A stretch of DNA of 64,000 nt from Devosia enhydra (GTDB taxonomy: Bacteria > Pseudomonadota > Alphaproteobacteria > Rhizobiales > Devosiaceae), in contig NZ_FPKU01000002.1 in NCBI RefSeq assembly GCF_900119845.1, forward strand, positions 343,381 through 407,380, written 5' to 3'. The position numbers and the translations under genes are program-made. Each line of letters opens with the position of its first letter. Within the stretch, counting starts at the first letter, position 1. Positions 20,134 to 29,055 of the stretch are shown here, in pieces. The notes under the pieces are model-generated. The model was given only the letters and a program-made list of their open reading frames with translations. It ran no database searches and was not told the origin of the DNA.

Positions 20134-21390
20134 TCAACGGGAGTAGAACTCGTCAAGAATGGCCTGCTCCTGCTGGGCGGCTTCGGCCACGGCCTCGGCC
20201 ACCGGCTGGTTCTGCAGCTTGATGCGGGCTTCGAGATCGAGCGCCACCTGGCGCTGCGCGATTTCGTCCACGAAGATCGTGGTGCGCGAATAGTCCAGAG
20301 CCCGCAGGAACGGCCCGTAGATCGGGTCGGCGAGGTTGGTCTCGGTCAGCGCGGCGGCACGGCGGGCCGGGAGTTCGCCCACCACTTCGAGCCACACGGC
20401 CATGGCTTCTTCGGAGCTGATATACTGCAGGAACTTCTGGGCAGCTTCGAGTTCCTCGCCCTGGGCGCGGGCGCCGATGGCGTTGGCGAAGTAGCTGGCA
20501 TAGTTCGAGCGCACGCCCTCGGCATTGGCCGGAAGCTCGGTCACGCCCCATTCGAAGCCTTCGATGGCGCGGAAGGCGCCGAGGCGGAAGGTGCCGTCGA
20601 TGGTCATGGCGGCAAGCCCGCCGCGGAACGCGGCCTGCGGCTCGTCCATGAAGCCGATCTCGCCGATCTTTTCCTCGCTCTCGAGGCCCATCAGGAACGC
20701 GGTGGCCTCGATGCCGGCCTCGTCATTATAAGTGACGGTGCGGCCATCGTCGGAATAGGGCTGGCCGCCGAACTGGCGGATCAGCACTTCACGCCACCAG
20801 TGATGGTCCTGCGCGGAAAGACCGAAGGCGAGGCCTGCCGAGGTCATGTTGCCGGCGCCATCGCGCTTGACGGTGGCCTTGCCGGCGGCAACCAGTTCCT
20901 CGAGCGTATCGGGCGGATCGTTGGGGTCGAGCCCGTTCTCCTCGAAGATCTTCTTGTTGTAAAACAGCGCCAGCGAGCGCACGGCGGTCGGCAGGCCGTA
21001 GTAATCGTCGCCGCGCTTCATGGCGCTGACGATCGGGAAGAAATCGGATTCGATCTCTGCATGCGGGAACACGGCCGGATCGAGCGGCTGGATCAGGCCG
21101 CCGGCGACGAAATTGTCTACCCAGCCATAGAACAGCTGCACCACATCGGGGCCCTGGCCCGCGACATTGGCCGCGACCACGCGGGTCTGGTAGTCGGCAT
21201 AGGGGAAGGTCTGGTGGCGAACCGTGATGTCGGGGTTGGCCGCCTGGAAATTGGCGATGAGCTGATCCATCGCCTTGACGCGCGAGTCAAACACATACTG
21301 CCAGTATTCGATTTCGACCGCCTGCACGCTCGACAGCGTCAGGAAGCTGATGCCGGCGGCGAGCCCGCCGGCGAGGAACCGATTGCGCAT
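20134..21390 (-). CDS. Extracellular solute-binding protein family 1 (MalE/UgpB-like)
   Basis: 418 aa from the ATG at 21390, which sits 4-5 bp after GGAGGT. Signal peptide MRNRFLAGGLAAGISFLTLS, cleavage after VQA. Mature protein: VEIEYWQYVFDSRVKAMDQL, then FQAANPDITVRHQTFPYADY and GQGPDVVQLFYGWVDNF, all typical of CUT1 binding proteins; many aromatic residues suggest a glycoside or polar conjugate as ligand. First gene of the minus-strand operon, divergent from the ROK regulator. The real substrate may be an aminated or dicarboxylated sugar-like compound, judged from the enzymes nearby (inference). Confidence 0.92.
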   Translation of the reverse strand: MRNRFLAGGLAAGISFLTLSSVQAVEIEYWQYVFDSRVKAMDQLIANFQAANPDITVRHQTFPYADYQTRVVAANVAGQGPDVVQLFYGWVDNFVAGGLIQPLDPAVFPHAEIESDFFPIVSAMKRGDDYYGLPTAVRSLALFYNKKIFEENGLDPNDPPDTLEELVAAGKATVKRDGAGNMTSAGLAFGLSAQDHHWWREVLIRQFGGQPYSDDGRTVTYNDEAGIEATAFLMGLESEEKIGEIGFMDEPQAAFRGGLAAMTIDGTFRLGAFRAIEGFEWGVTELPANAEGVRSNYASYFANAIGARAQGEELEAAQKFLQYISSEEAMAVWLEVVGELPARRAAALTETNLADPIYGPFLRALDYSRTTIFVDEIAQRQVALDLEARIKLQNQPVAEAVAEAAQQEQAILDEFYSR

Positions 21391-21502
21391 GAAGACCTCC
21401 GTGATGGACCGCGCCGCCACAGCGGGCGGCTGCGGTTCGTTTCCCTCGGGGGCAGGAGCTGAACCCACTGCCTTGAGGCTACGCTCACCTGCCGGGGCCG
21501 TC

Positions 21503-21532
21503 TTGTCAATAAAATAATCTACTTGTGTTATT
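21503..21532 (+). promoter_or_regulatory. Candidate promoter and operator for the ROK gene / divergent ABC operon
   Basis: AT-rich island in otherwise GC-rich DNA. TTGTCA (21503-21508), 17 bp, then TGTTAT (21526-21531) is a fair sigma-70 match on the plus strand. AATAA (21508-21512) and TTATT (21528-21532) form an inverted repeat of the kind ROK repressors bind. Placement in the 184-bp divergent gap supports autorepression plus control of the ABC operon. Confidence 0.4.
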
Positions 21533-21574
21533 CGCGTCATGACGCCATCGTCCGGGTCGGGAAGGAATGCTGCC

Positions 21575-22807
21575 ATGACCACGAGGGAGCGCCCCGCCGC
21601 GCGCCAGCGCGTGGCGATCGGCACCAATCCGGAGCGCAACAGATCGCATAACCGCCGCGTCGTTCTCGACGTGGTGCGCATGCATGGCGCGCTGGGCCGC
21701 ACCGAGATCGCGCGGCTCACCCGCCTCACCCCGCAGGCCGTCGCCAATATCGTCGAGGAACTCTGTTCCGAAGACATGCTGGTTGAAGTGGGCCGCCGCC
21801 GCGCCGGGCGCGGCCAGCCCCCCATCCAGTTCGCCGTAAACCCCGAAGGCCCGATGACGGCGGGCGTCGAGATCGCCGGCGATCGCATCGCCACCGTCCT
21901 GCTCGATCTGGGCGGCGGGGTCAGGGCGCGGCGCACAGCGCCTCTCGCCGACACGCGGCCCGAGATCGTCGTCGAGCATCTTTCGCGTGAGATCGCCGCC
22001 CTGCGCCGCCAGGGCGGGTCCGCCCGGCTGCTCGGCGTTGGCGTCGTGATGCCCGGGCCCTTCGAGGTCGATGGCATGAGCTCGGTCGGCCCCGCCACCC
22101 TGCCGGGCTGGAGCGGCATCGATCCGCGCGGGCTCATCGAAGAGGCCACCGGCACGATGGCGGTGATCGAGAACGATGCGAACGCCGCCGCTGTGGGCGA
22201 GCGGCTTTTCGGCGCCGGCCGGCCGTTCTCGAGCTTCTGCCTCCTCTATTTCGGGGTCGGCATCGGGCTCGGCATCATCCATGAGGGTCGCCCGCTCAGG
22301 GGCGCGCATGGCAATGCCGGCGAGATCGGCCATACCCCCACCCGGCCGCGCAATGATCGGCCCGCCGGCGGCTGGCTCGAGCAGCATGCCTCGCTCTATG
22401 CCCTGCGCGACCGGCTCGCTGCCGCAGGCCTCATCGATGTCGGCCCCGTCGCCCTCGATGCGCTGCTCGCGGCCCGCCATCCGGTGCTGATGGACTGGAT
22501 CGCCGAAGCCGCCGATCACCTCGCCCCGGTTGTGGGCATGCTCGAAAACCTCCTCGATCCCGAGACGATCATCCTGGGCGGGGCCCTGCCCGATGCCCTC
22601 ACCGATGCGCTGATCGCCGCGCTCGAACCCCTGCCGATTTCGGTTGCGGCCCGGCCGCACCGCACCGTGCCGCGCGTTCTGCGCGGCCAGACCGGGCGCT
22701 GGACGGCAGCGCTCGGCGCCGCGGCCCTGCCGCTGATGGAAACCCTGACGCCGCGTCTCGATCTTGCTATCGGGCCGCTTGCCCCTGCCGATACGGAGCC
22801 CAACTGA
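21575..22807 (+). CDS. ROK-family transcriptional regulator
   Basis: 410 aa from the ATG at 21575, which has GAAGGA at a good distance; an ATG at 21539 adds 12 residues. N-terminal winged HTH (HNRRVVLDVVRMHGALGRTE, then IARLTRLTPQAVANIVEEL), followed by a ROK domain with GVGVVMPGPFEVDG, the ATP/sugar-pocket NDANAAAVGERLFG and GAHGNAGEIGHTP. The usual ROK zinc-binding CxCGxxGC stretch is absent: after GEIGHTPTRP the sequence goes directly to GGWLEQHAS, so it probably binds no zinc and is not a functional sugar kinase. Divergent from the ABC operon, and its stop overlaps the PIG-L start. Probably a repressor relieved by the imported compound. Confidence 0.88.
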   Translation: MTTRERPAARQRVAIGTNPERNRSHNRRVVLDVVRMHGALGRTEIARLTRLTPQAVANIVEELCSEDMLVEVGRRRAGRGQPPIQFAVNPEGPMTAGVEIAGDRIATVLLDLGGGVRARRTAPLADTRPEIVVEHLSREIAALRRQGGSARLLGVGVVMPGPFEVDGMSSVGPATLPGWSGIDPRGLIEEATGTMAVIENDANAAAVGERLFGAGRPFSSFCLLYFGVGIGLGIIHEGRPLRGAHGNAGEIGHTPTRPRNDRPAGGWLEQHASLYALRDRLAAAGLIDVGPVALDALLAARHPVLMDWIAEAADHLAPVVGMLENLLDPETIILGGALPDALTDALIAALEPLPISVAARPHRTVPRVLRGQTGRWTAALGAAALPLMETLTPRLDLAIGPLAPADTEPN

Positions 22808-25221
22808 TGAGCCTAGCCCGAGATCGCATCGCCCGCCGCCGGGCCCGTCCGCGCCTGGTGGCGCTGAGCCACGCGCTGTCGCGCCTGCAATCGGTGCTGA
22901 CGCTGATGAATACCGGCGCGCATCCCGATGACGAGGACAGCGGGCTGATGGCCGCCTTCCGCTTCAAATACGGGCTGCGCGTGGTCGTCGCCAATTCGAC
23001 GCGCGGCGAAGGCGGGCAGAACGCGCTCGGGCCCGAACGCACCGGGGCCCTCGCCGCCATGCGCTCGCGCGAGATGGAGGAGGCGGCGCGTGAGCTCGAT
23101 GCCGGCGTGCACTGGATGGGCCATGGCCCCGGTGACCCGGTGCATGATTTCGGCTTCTCCAAATCCGGTGTCGATACGCTCGAACGCTGGGGGCGTGACA
23201 GGATCATCGAGCGGCTGGTGCGCGCCTATCGCACCGAGCGGCCCGATATCGTCATCCCCACTTTCCTCGATGTGCCCGGCCAGCACGGCCACCACCGCGC
23301 CATGACCGAGGCGGCCGAGACCGCTCTGGGCCTCGCCGCCGATCCCGATGCCTTCCCCGAGCATTTCGAGGAAGGCCTCAGGCCCTGGACGGTGGCCAAA
23401 TACTACCTGCCGGCCTTTTCGGGTGCTGGCGATACCTATGACGACGAGGTGCCCCCGCCCGAAACCACCATGGTGGTCGAGGCGGGCGGACGCGATCCCG
23501 CCACTGGCGCCAGCTGGGACGAGATCGGGGAATTCTCGCGTTATTACCATGCCAGCCAGGGCATGGGCCATTGGCGGGCGGAATCGCCCACCGCCTGGCC
23601 GCTGCACCTCAAGCACGGCCCGCGCGGCAATGCGCCCGAGACCGATATCCGCGACGGGCTCGCCGCCACCATCGGGTCGCTCGCGTCCCTCGAAGGCGTT
23701 TCGCCCGCCGCCGCCGCCTCGCTCAATGCGGCGCAGGCCGCCATCGATGAGGCGCAGGCCGCCTTCCCCGATGGCGCCCGCATGGTGCCGCTCCTGCTGC
23801 GCGCCGCCAGCGAAACCGGTGCCGCCCATGAGGCGCTTTCGGGCGACGTGGCGGAGGCCCATCGCCATCGCCTCGCCCGCAAGATCAGCGAGATCGACGC
23901 CGCCGTGCTGCTCGCCGCGGGCATCGATGTCGAGGCATGGGCCGAGCCGCCCAACGCGCCGCCGGGCGCCAGCGCCACCCTCAAGGTGCGGCTCCATGGC
24001 CCCGAGGGCGCAGATATCCGCATCAGGCCCTGGGCCGGCGCCGGCATCGTCACCGGACCAGCCGAGCATGAGAGCCCCTCGGTGACGCGGTTTCCGCTCA
24101 CCGTCTCCGAGCACGCCGACCTCACGACGTCCTATCCGCCGTTCTACGAAAATCTCGGCGGCAACGGGCCCCTGTCGGTCGCCGTCGAAATGGCCATCGA
24201 CGGCCACCGTGTCTTCGGCCGCTTCGACCTCGAAGAGCCCTTCGCCATCGTGCCGGCCCACTCGCTGCTGCTCGATCCGCCCGCGATCATCGCCCGTACG
24301 GCCGACCCGCGCCGCAACTGGTCGGTCGCCGCGCGCGTCGATGGCCCGGCCGCGGCCCTGAGCCTTTCTGCGCCGGCCGGCTGGCAGGCTGGCATCGGGT
24401 CGGGGTCCATCGCCATCACCGCGCCCACCAACCTGCCGGCCGGAGCGACGCGGCTCGAACCGATGATCGATGGCCGTCCCGCCTATCGCATCGAGCGCTT
24501 CGCCTATCCGCATGTGGGGCGCATCGTGCGCCCGGTGCCGGCCACCATCGATGTGCTCGCGCTCGACCTCGAACTCCCCGAGGGTGCGCGCATCGGCTAT
24601 GTCGGGGGCGGCGCCGATCGCGTCGGCCTCTGGCTGCCGCGCATGGGGCTCGACGTCACCGAAATGGGCGCGGCCGATCTCTCGGGCGATCTGTCGCGCT
24701 ATACCACCATCGTCATCGGGCTCTTCGCCTTCGGCCTCCGGCCGGATCTGGTGGCGGCGCTGCCGGCGCTGCATCGCTGGGTCGAGGCGGGCGGTCACCT
24801 CGTCACCCTCTATCATCGCCCCGGCGATGGCTGGGATCCGGCCCGCGTGCCGCCGCGCCGGCTTGTGGTGGGTCACCCCTCGCTGCGCTGGCGGGTGACC
24901 AACCCCAATGCCGAGGTCACGGTGCTTGCCCCCGATCACAGGCTGCTCAACGGCCCCAATGTGATCACTGCGGCCGATTGGTCGGGCTGGAACAAGGAGC
25001 GCGGCCTCTATTTCGCGTCCGAGTGGGATGAGGCCTATGTACCGCTGATTGCTGCCTCCGATGCCGGCGAAGCGCCCTTGCGCGGCGCCCTGCTTTCGGC
25101 TCAAATCGAAGCGGGTCGACATACCCACTGTGCGCTGGTGTTGCATCACCAGATGGATCATCTCGTGCCGGGTGCCTTCCGCCTCATGGCCAATCTCGTT
25201 CAGCCCGAAAGGCGCAGATGA
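22807..25221 (+). CDS. Large PIG-L family deacetylase with C-terminal amidotransferase-like domain
   Basis: 804 aa, about three times a simple LmbE/PIG-L enzyme. Residues about 20-240 hold the zinc deacetylase: AHPDDEDSG (His, Asp, Asp), STRGEGGQNALGPERTG, and the third metal His in GQHGHHRAMTE. Residues about 390-590 look like beta-sandwich (IgG-like) domains. The last 200 residues (from IGYVGGGADRVGLWLPRMG, with LPALHRWVEAGGHLVTLYH) resemble a class I glutamine-amidotransferase-like (ThuA/GATase1) fold. The family removes N-acyl groups from GlcNAc-type sugars or conjugates. No signal peptide is seen, so a cytoplasmic role is expected. Overlaps the ROK stop by 1 bp and the DMT gene by 4 bp. 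Confidence 0.85.
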   Translation: MSLARDRIARRRARPRLVALSHALSRLQSVLTLMNTGAHPDDEDSGLMAAFRFKYGLRVVVANSTRGEGGQNALGPERTGALAAMRSREMEEAARELDAGVHWMGHGPGDPVHDFGFSKSGVDTLERWGRDRIIERLVRAYRTERPDIVIPTFLDVPGQHGHHRAMTEAAETALGLAADPDAFPEHFEEGLRPWTVAKYYLPAFSGAGDTYDDEVPPPETTMVVEAGGRDPATGASWDEIGEFSRYYHASQGMGHWRAESPTAWPLHLKHGPRGNAPETDIRDGLAATIGSLASLEGVSPAAAASLNAAQAAIDEAQAAFPDGARMVPLLLRAASETGAAHEALSGDVAEAHRHRLARKISEIDAAVLLAAGIDVEAWAEPPNAPPGASATLKVRLHGPEGADIRIRPWAGAGIVTGPAEHESPSVTRFPLTVSEHADLTTSYPPFYENLGGNGPLSVAVEMAIDGHRVFGRFDLEEPFAIVPAHSLLLDPPAIIARTADPRRNWSVAARVDGPAAALSLSAPAGWQAGIGSGSIAITAPTNLPAGATRLEPMIDGRPAYRIERFAYPHVGRIVRPVPATIDVLALDLELPEGARIGYVGGGADRVGLWLPRMGLDVTEMGAADLSGDLSRYTTIVIGLFAFGLRPDLVAALPALHRWVEAGGHLVTLYHRPGDGWDPARVPPRRLVVGHPSLRWRVTNPNAEVTVLAPDHRLLNGPNVITAADWSGWNKERGLYFASEWDEAYVPLIAASDAGEAPLRGALLSAQIEAGRHTHCALVLHHQMDHLVPGAFRLMANLVQPERRR

Positions 25222-26093
25222 CCACAACAACCCCCCAGCCGACATCCGACCGGCTGGGCATAATCTGGTTGTTGACCGACATGGCGATCGTTACCGTCAT
25301 GACGGTGGTGGTAAAGATCCAGGGCGCGACCTATCCCGCCATCCAGCTGGTGTTCATCCGCTCGCTGGTCGGGCTGGTCGCGATCCTGCCCATCGTCTGG
25401 CGGCAGCGCGCCGCCATCGCCGGCACGCAGCGGCCCGGCCGGCACATCTTCCGCGTCTTCTGCAACGCGGTGGCGATCACCGGCAATTTCGCTGCGCTTG
25501 CCGCCCTGCCGCTGGCGCTCGCCAATGCCATCGGCTTCATCCGGCCCATCGTGGTCATGCTGCTGGCCCTCGTGCTGCTCGCCGAAAAGATCGGGCCGAT
25601 GCGCTGGCTGGGCGCCGGCATCGGGCTCTGCGGCGCCCTGCTGATGGTGTCGCCGGGCAGCACCGAATGGTCCTGGGGGCTGGTTGCGGCCTTCGCCTCG
25701 GTGATGTTCGGCTCGCTCGCCACCATCCAGATCCGCGCCCTCAAGGCCGAGAACACCATGACCATGATGCTGTTCTATACCGTCGGGCTCGCCATCTTCA
25801 CGGGGCTGCCGGCCTGGTATTTCTGGCAGCCGGTCGCCTGGGGCGACTGGCCGGCGCTGCTCCTGATCGGGGTCATGGCGCAGCTGGCGCAGTTCTTCTA
25901 TCTCAAGGCCTATCAGAGCACCGCCGTCGGCGTTCTGTCGCCCTTCACCTATCTCTCGGTGGTCTTTGCCTCGACGGCCGGCTTCGTCGCTTTCGGCGAA
26001 ATCCCGAGCTGGCAGACGCTGGTGGGCGTGCTCATCATCATCTCGGGCCTCGCGCTCGCCAATCATTTCGAGCGCAGGGACAAGGCGCAGTGA
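25218..26093 (+). CDS. EamA/DMT-family transporter
   Basis: 291 aa with ten predicted membrane segments in two EamA repeats: repeat 1 starts LGIIWLLTDMAIVTVMTVVV and ends IGLCGALLMVSPG; repeat 2 starts WSWGLVAAFASVMFGSLATI and ends LVGVLIIISGLALANHF. RhaT/YdcZ-like exporters or importers of amino acids and metabolites belong here. Coupled to PIG-L (ATGA overlap) and to the oxidase (GTGA overlap). Might export a by-product of the catabolic enzymes beside it. Confidence 0.9.
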   Translation: MTTTTPQPTSDRLGIIWLLTDMAIVTVMTVVVKIQGATYPAIQLVFIRSLVGLVAILPIVWRQRAAIAGTQRPGRHIFRVFCNAVAITGNFAALAALPLALANAIGFIRPIVVMLLALVLLAEKIGPMRWLGAGIGLCGALLMVSPGSTEWSWGLVAAFASVMFGSLATIQIRALKAENTMTMMLFYTVGLAIFTGLPAWYFWQPVAWGDWPALLLIGVMAQLAQFFYLKAYQSTAVGVLSPFTYLSVVFASTAGFVAFGEIPSWQTLVGVLIIISGLALANHFERRDKAQ

Positions 26094-27277
26094 CAGGTTT
26101 CGACGTCGTCGTGGTGGGGCTGGGCGCGGCCGGCAGCGCCACGCTGCTGCAACTGGCCCGGCGCGGCGTCCGGGTGCTGGGGCTCGATCGGTATGCCCCG
26201 CCCCATGCCATGGGCTCCACCCATGGCGAGAGCCGCATCACACGGCGCGGCATCGGCGAGGGCGAGGCCTATGTGCCACTTGCGCGGCGCAGCCACGAGA
26301 TCTGGCGGGACATCGAGGCCGAGACCGACGCGGGCCTGCTTTTCGAGATCGGCTCGATCATCATCTCGCGGGCCGACGATGCGGTGCCCCGGCCCGGCCG
26401 CACCGGCTTCATCGCACGCTCGCGCGATGCGGCGCGGCGCTTCGGCATCACCCACGAGATGCTCGATGCCGCCGAGATCCGCCACTGCTTCCCCCATCTC
26501 AGGCCCAGCGACGATGAGGTGGGCTATTACGAGCCAGGCGGCGGCTATCTCGTGCCCGAGGCCTGCGTTGCCGCCAATCTCCGCCTTGCCGAGCGCTCCG
26601 GCGCCACGCTGGGGCTGGGCTGCACGGTGCAGTCCCTGCGTCATGAGCGCGATCATGTGGTGCTAGAAACCGATACGGGCCCGATCCGTGCCGCCCGCGT
26701 CGTGGTCTCGGCCGGGCCATGGGCCGGCCCGCTTCTGGGGCCGCCCTTTGCCGCGCTGCTTCAGCCGGTACGGCAGGTGATGCACTGGTTTCCCGTCGAT
26801 CCCGACTGGCAGGCGGCATGGCGGTCCGGCCCGGTCTTCATGTGGCCCCATGGCGCCTCGGGCGATGATTTCTTCTATGGCTTCCCGCTCATCGGCGAGG
26901 CCGGGAGCTTCAAGACCGCCGACGAATTCTATGGCGCGCCCACCCCGCCCGAAACAATCGACCGCGCCGTTCCGGCCGAGGATTCAGCGCGCATGTATCG
27001 CGCCCATCTCGAAGGGCGGCTCGCCGGCATCGGCGCCACGGCTGAAAAGGCGGTGACCTGCATCTATACCGTCACCCCCGACAGCGCCTTTCTCATCGAT
27101 GATCACCCCGCCATTCCCGGTGTGCTGGTCGTGTCGCCCTGCTCTGGCCACGGCTTCAAGCATTCGGCGGCTATCGGCGAAGCGGTGGCCGAGCGGCTGG
27201 TCGAGGGCCGCAGCACCATCGACCTGTCGCCCTTCGCGCTCGGCCGCCTTGCGTCGCAGGCTGTTCCGGCAAGATAA
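26090..27277 (+). CDS. FAD-dependent amine oxidase (monomeric sarcosine / N-methyltryptophan oxidase family)
   Basis: 395 aa starting with GTG at 26090 that overlaps the transporter stop; an AAGG site lies 5 bp before. Rossmann motif VVVGLGAAGSATLLQLARRG, then GSTHGESRITRRG typical of MSOX/MTOX, and the covalent-flavin cysteine in TCIYTVTPD (about Cys324), followed by HGFKHSAAIGEAVAE. The family oxidises N-alkyl amino acids (sarcosine, N-methyl-Trp, pipecolate, fructosyl amino acids) to imine plus H2O2. In this operon it could act on a secondary amine released by the deacetylase or lyase. Confidence 0.88.
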   Translation: MTGFDVVVVGLGAAGSATLLQLARRGVRVLGLDRYAPPHAMGSTHGESRITRRGIGEGEAYVPLARRSHEIWRDIEAETDAGLLFEIGSIIISRADDAVPRPGRTGFIARSRDAARRFGITHEMLDAAEIRHCFPHLRPSDDEVGYYEPGGGYLVPEACVAANLRLAERSGATLGLGCTVQSLRHERDHVVLETDTGPIRAARVVVSAGPWAGPLLGPPFAALLQPVRQVMHWFPVDPDWQAAWRSGPVFMWPHGASGDDFFYGFPLIGEAGSFKTADEFYGAPTPPETIDRAVPAEDSARMYRAHLEGRLAGIGATAEKAVTCIYTVTPDSAFLIDDHPAIPGVLVVSPCSGHGFKHSAAIGEAVAERLVEGRSTIDLSPFALGRLASQAVPAR

Positions 27278-27365
27278 TATGCCTTCAATCTGCATTTCCT
27301 GAGCATACTGTACTCTGCTGATAAATTCCGGTAGCATGGCATTCCTCGCTCAGGGAGCCCTTGCC

Positions 27366-29009
27366 ATGTCCGATCCGGCCGACCATCCGCTTCTCGCCCG
27401 CATTCGCGACAGCCTGGTCGGCGACACGGTCAGCATCCCCGGCCCGTTCGGCCCCAAGCCGCTGGTCTATGCCGACTACACCGCCTCGGGCCGCAGCCTC
27501 GACTTCATCGAAGAGGCGGTGGCGCGGCTCGTGGCGCCCACCTATGCCAACACCCACACCGAGACCTCCTATACCGGGCTCCAGACCACCGCCCTGCGCG
27601 AAGGCGCCCGCGCCGCCATCCGCAAGGCGGTCAACGCCGATGACCGGCACGCGGTGATCTTCACCGGCTCGGGTGCAACCAGCGCCATCAACAAGCTCGT
27701 GCGCCTCCTCACCCCGCGCGGCGGGCCGGCCCCGGTGGTGTTCGTCGGGCCTTATGAGCATCATTCCAACGATCTGCCCTGGCGCGAATGCGGGGCCAAG
27801 GTCCTGCGCATTCCGCTCTGCGGGCGCGGGCTGCCCTGTCTCGACAGCCTCGCCGAAGCGCTCGCCCATCATGCCGATGCCCCGGTCAAGATCGGCGCCT
27901 TCTCGGCCGCCTCCAACGTCACCGGCGTCATCACGCCGCTGCGTCCGCTGGCGCGGCTGCTGCACGCCCATGGCGGCTGGCTCCTCGCCGATTATGCCGC
28001 AGCCGGGCCCTATCTCTCCATCGACATGGCCGAATCCGCCCTAGGGGCTAACGATGCCTGCGACGCCGTCTCCGTCTCGCCGCATAAATTCGTGGGCGGC
28101 CCGGGCGCCTCGGGCGTGCTGATCGCCGATCGCGTTCTGCTCGCCGCCACCGTCCCCTCCATGCCGGGGGGCGGCACCGTGTCATACGTCACGGCCCATT
28201 CGCACCGCTACGTCGCCGATGCCGAGCGCCGCGAGGAAGCCGGCACCCCCAATGTCATGGGCGATATCCGCGCCGGCCTCGTCTTCCAGCTCAAGGCCGA
28301 TATCGGGCACGAGACTATCTCGGCGCTCGAGCAGCGCGCCGTTGCACGCATCCGCGCGGCCTGGTCCGACTGCCCCGGCATCGCCGTGCTGGGTCCGGCC
28401 GAGACGGAGCGACTCGCGATCTTCTCGTTCAACATCCGCAGCGGCGAGCGGCTGCTGCATCCCAATTTCGTCGTGGCGCTGCTCAACGATCTCTTCGGCA
28501 TCCAGGCGCGTGGCGGCTGCTCCTGCGCCGGGCCCTATGCCCATGACCTGCTCGGCATCGGGCGCGACGCGGCCGACCATTATGCGGCGCTGGTGGGCGA
28601 GGGGCTCGGCGTCTACCGCCCCGGCTGGGTGCGGCTCAATGTCAATTTCTTCTTTGAGGACAGGCTGATCGACTATATCGCGAGAGCCGTGCGCTTCATC
28701 GCCGAGCATGGCGCCGCGTTCCTGCCCGCCTATCGCGTCAACGCGCAGACCGGCCGCTGGACCTTCGGGGGCATCTCGACACGCGCCGGGCACGGCTTTG
28801 CCGATCTCTGCCTGTGGCGCGATGCCTCCGCCCAGAACCAGCCGGTGCCCGCCACCCCGGACCTGTCTGTTGTCATGGAGGCTGCCCACCAGGCGCTCGC
28901 CGCGCTAACGGGCTCAGCGGCTCCGGACGATCAGGATGGGCGCATCGATCCCCGCCTCGGCGATCCCGCCCGCTGGTTCGCCCTCGCCGAGCCTCAAGCC
29001 GGGCGCTGA
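27366..29009 (+). CDS. Aminotransferase class V-fold PLP enzyme (cysteine-desulfurase-like)
   Basis: 547 aa from the ATG at 27366, 8 bp after AGGGAG; an ATG at 27336 lacks a ribosome-binding site. Class V fold: YADYTASGRSLDFIEEAVAR, FTGSGATSAINKLVRLL, the pocket Asp in WLLADYAAAGPYLSIDM, and the PLP-binding Lys in SVSPHKFVGGPGASGV. A Cys-rich GGCSCAGPYAHDLLG motif is typical of this subgroup. Length exceeds ordinary NifS/SufS (about 400 aa); the C-terminal 120 residues are extra. Reaction not assignable: desulfuration, transamination and epimerisation are all known in the fold. Lies 88 bp after the oxidase gene and may share its transcript. Confidence 0.85.
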   Translation: MSDPADHPLLARIRDSLVGDTVSIPGPFGPKPLVYADYTASGRSLDFIEEAVARLVAPTYANTHTETSYTGLQTTALREGARAAIRKAVNADDRHAVIFTGSGATSAINKLVRLLTPRGGPAPVVFVGPYEHHSNDLPWRECGAKVLRIPLCGRGLPCLDSLAEALAHHADAPVKIGAFSAASNVTGVITPLRPLARLLHAHGGWLLADYAAAGPYLSIDMAESALGANDACDAVSVSPHKFVGGPGASGVLIADRVLLAATVPSMPGGGTVSYVTAHSHRYVADAERREEAGTPNVMGDIRAGLVFQLKADIGHETISALEQRAVARIRAAWSDCPGIAVLGPAETERLAIFSFNIRSGERLLHPNFVVALLNDLFGIQARGGCSCAGPYAHDLLGIGRDAADHYAALVGEGLGVYRPGWVRLNVNFFFEDRLIDYIARAVRFIAEHGAAFLPAYRVNAQTGRWTFGGISTRAGHGFADLCLWRDASAQNQPVPATPDLSVVMEAAHQALAALTGSAAPDDQDGRIDPRLGDPARWFALAEPQAGR

Positions 29010-29055
29010 GCGGGGGAGGCGCGGAGCGAGAGAGGCTACGCGCACCCGGAAATCG

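Noticed and set aside
22813-25245. 810-aa open frame antisense to the PIG-L gene
   Set aside because: High GC at third codon positions keeps the opposite strand open. Its translation is compositionally biased (Arg, Gly, His, Ala) with no domain, while the plus strand has clear zinc motifs.
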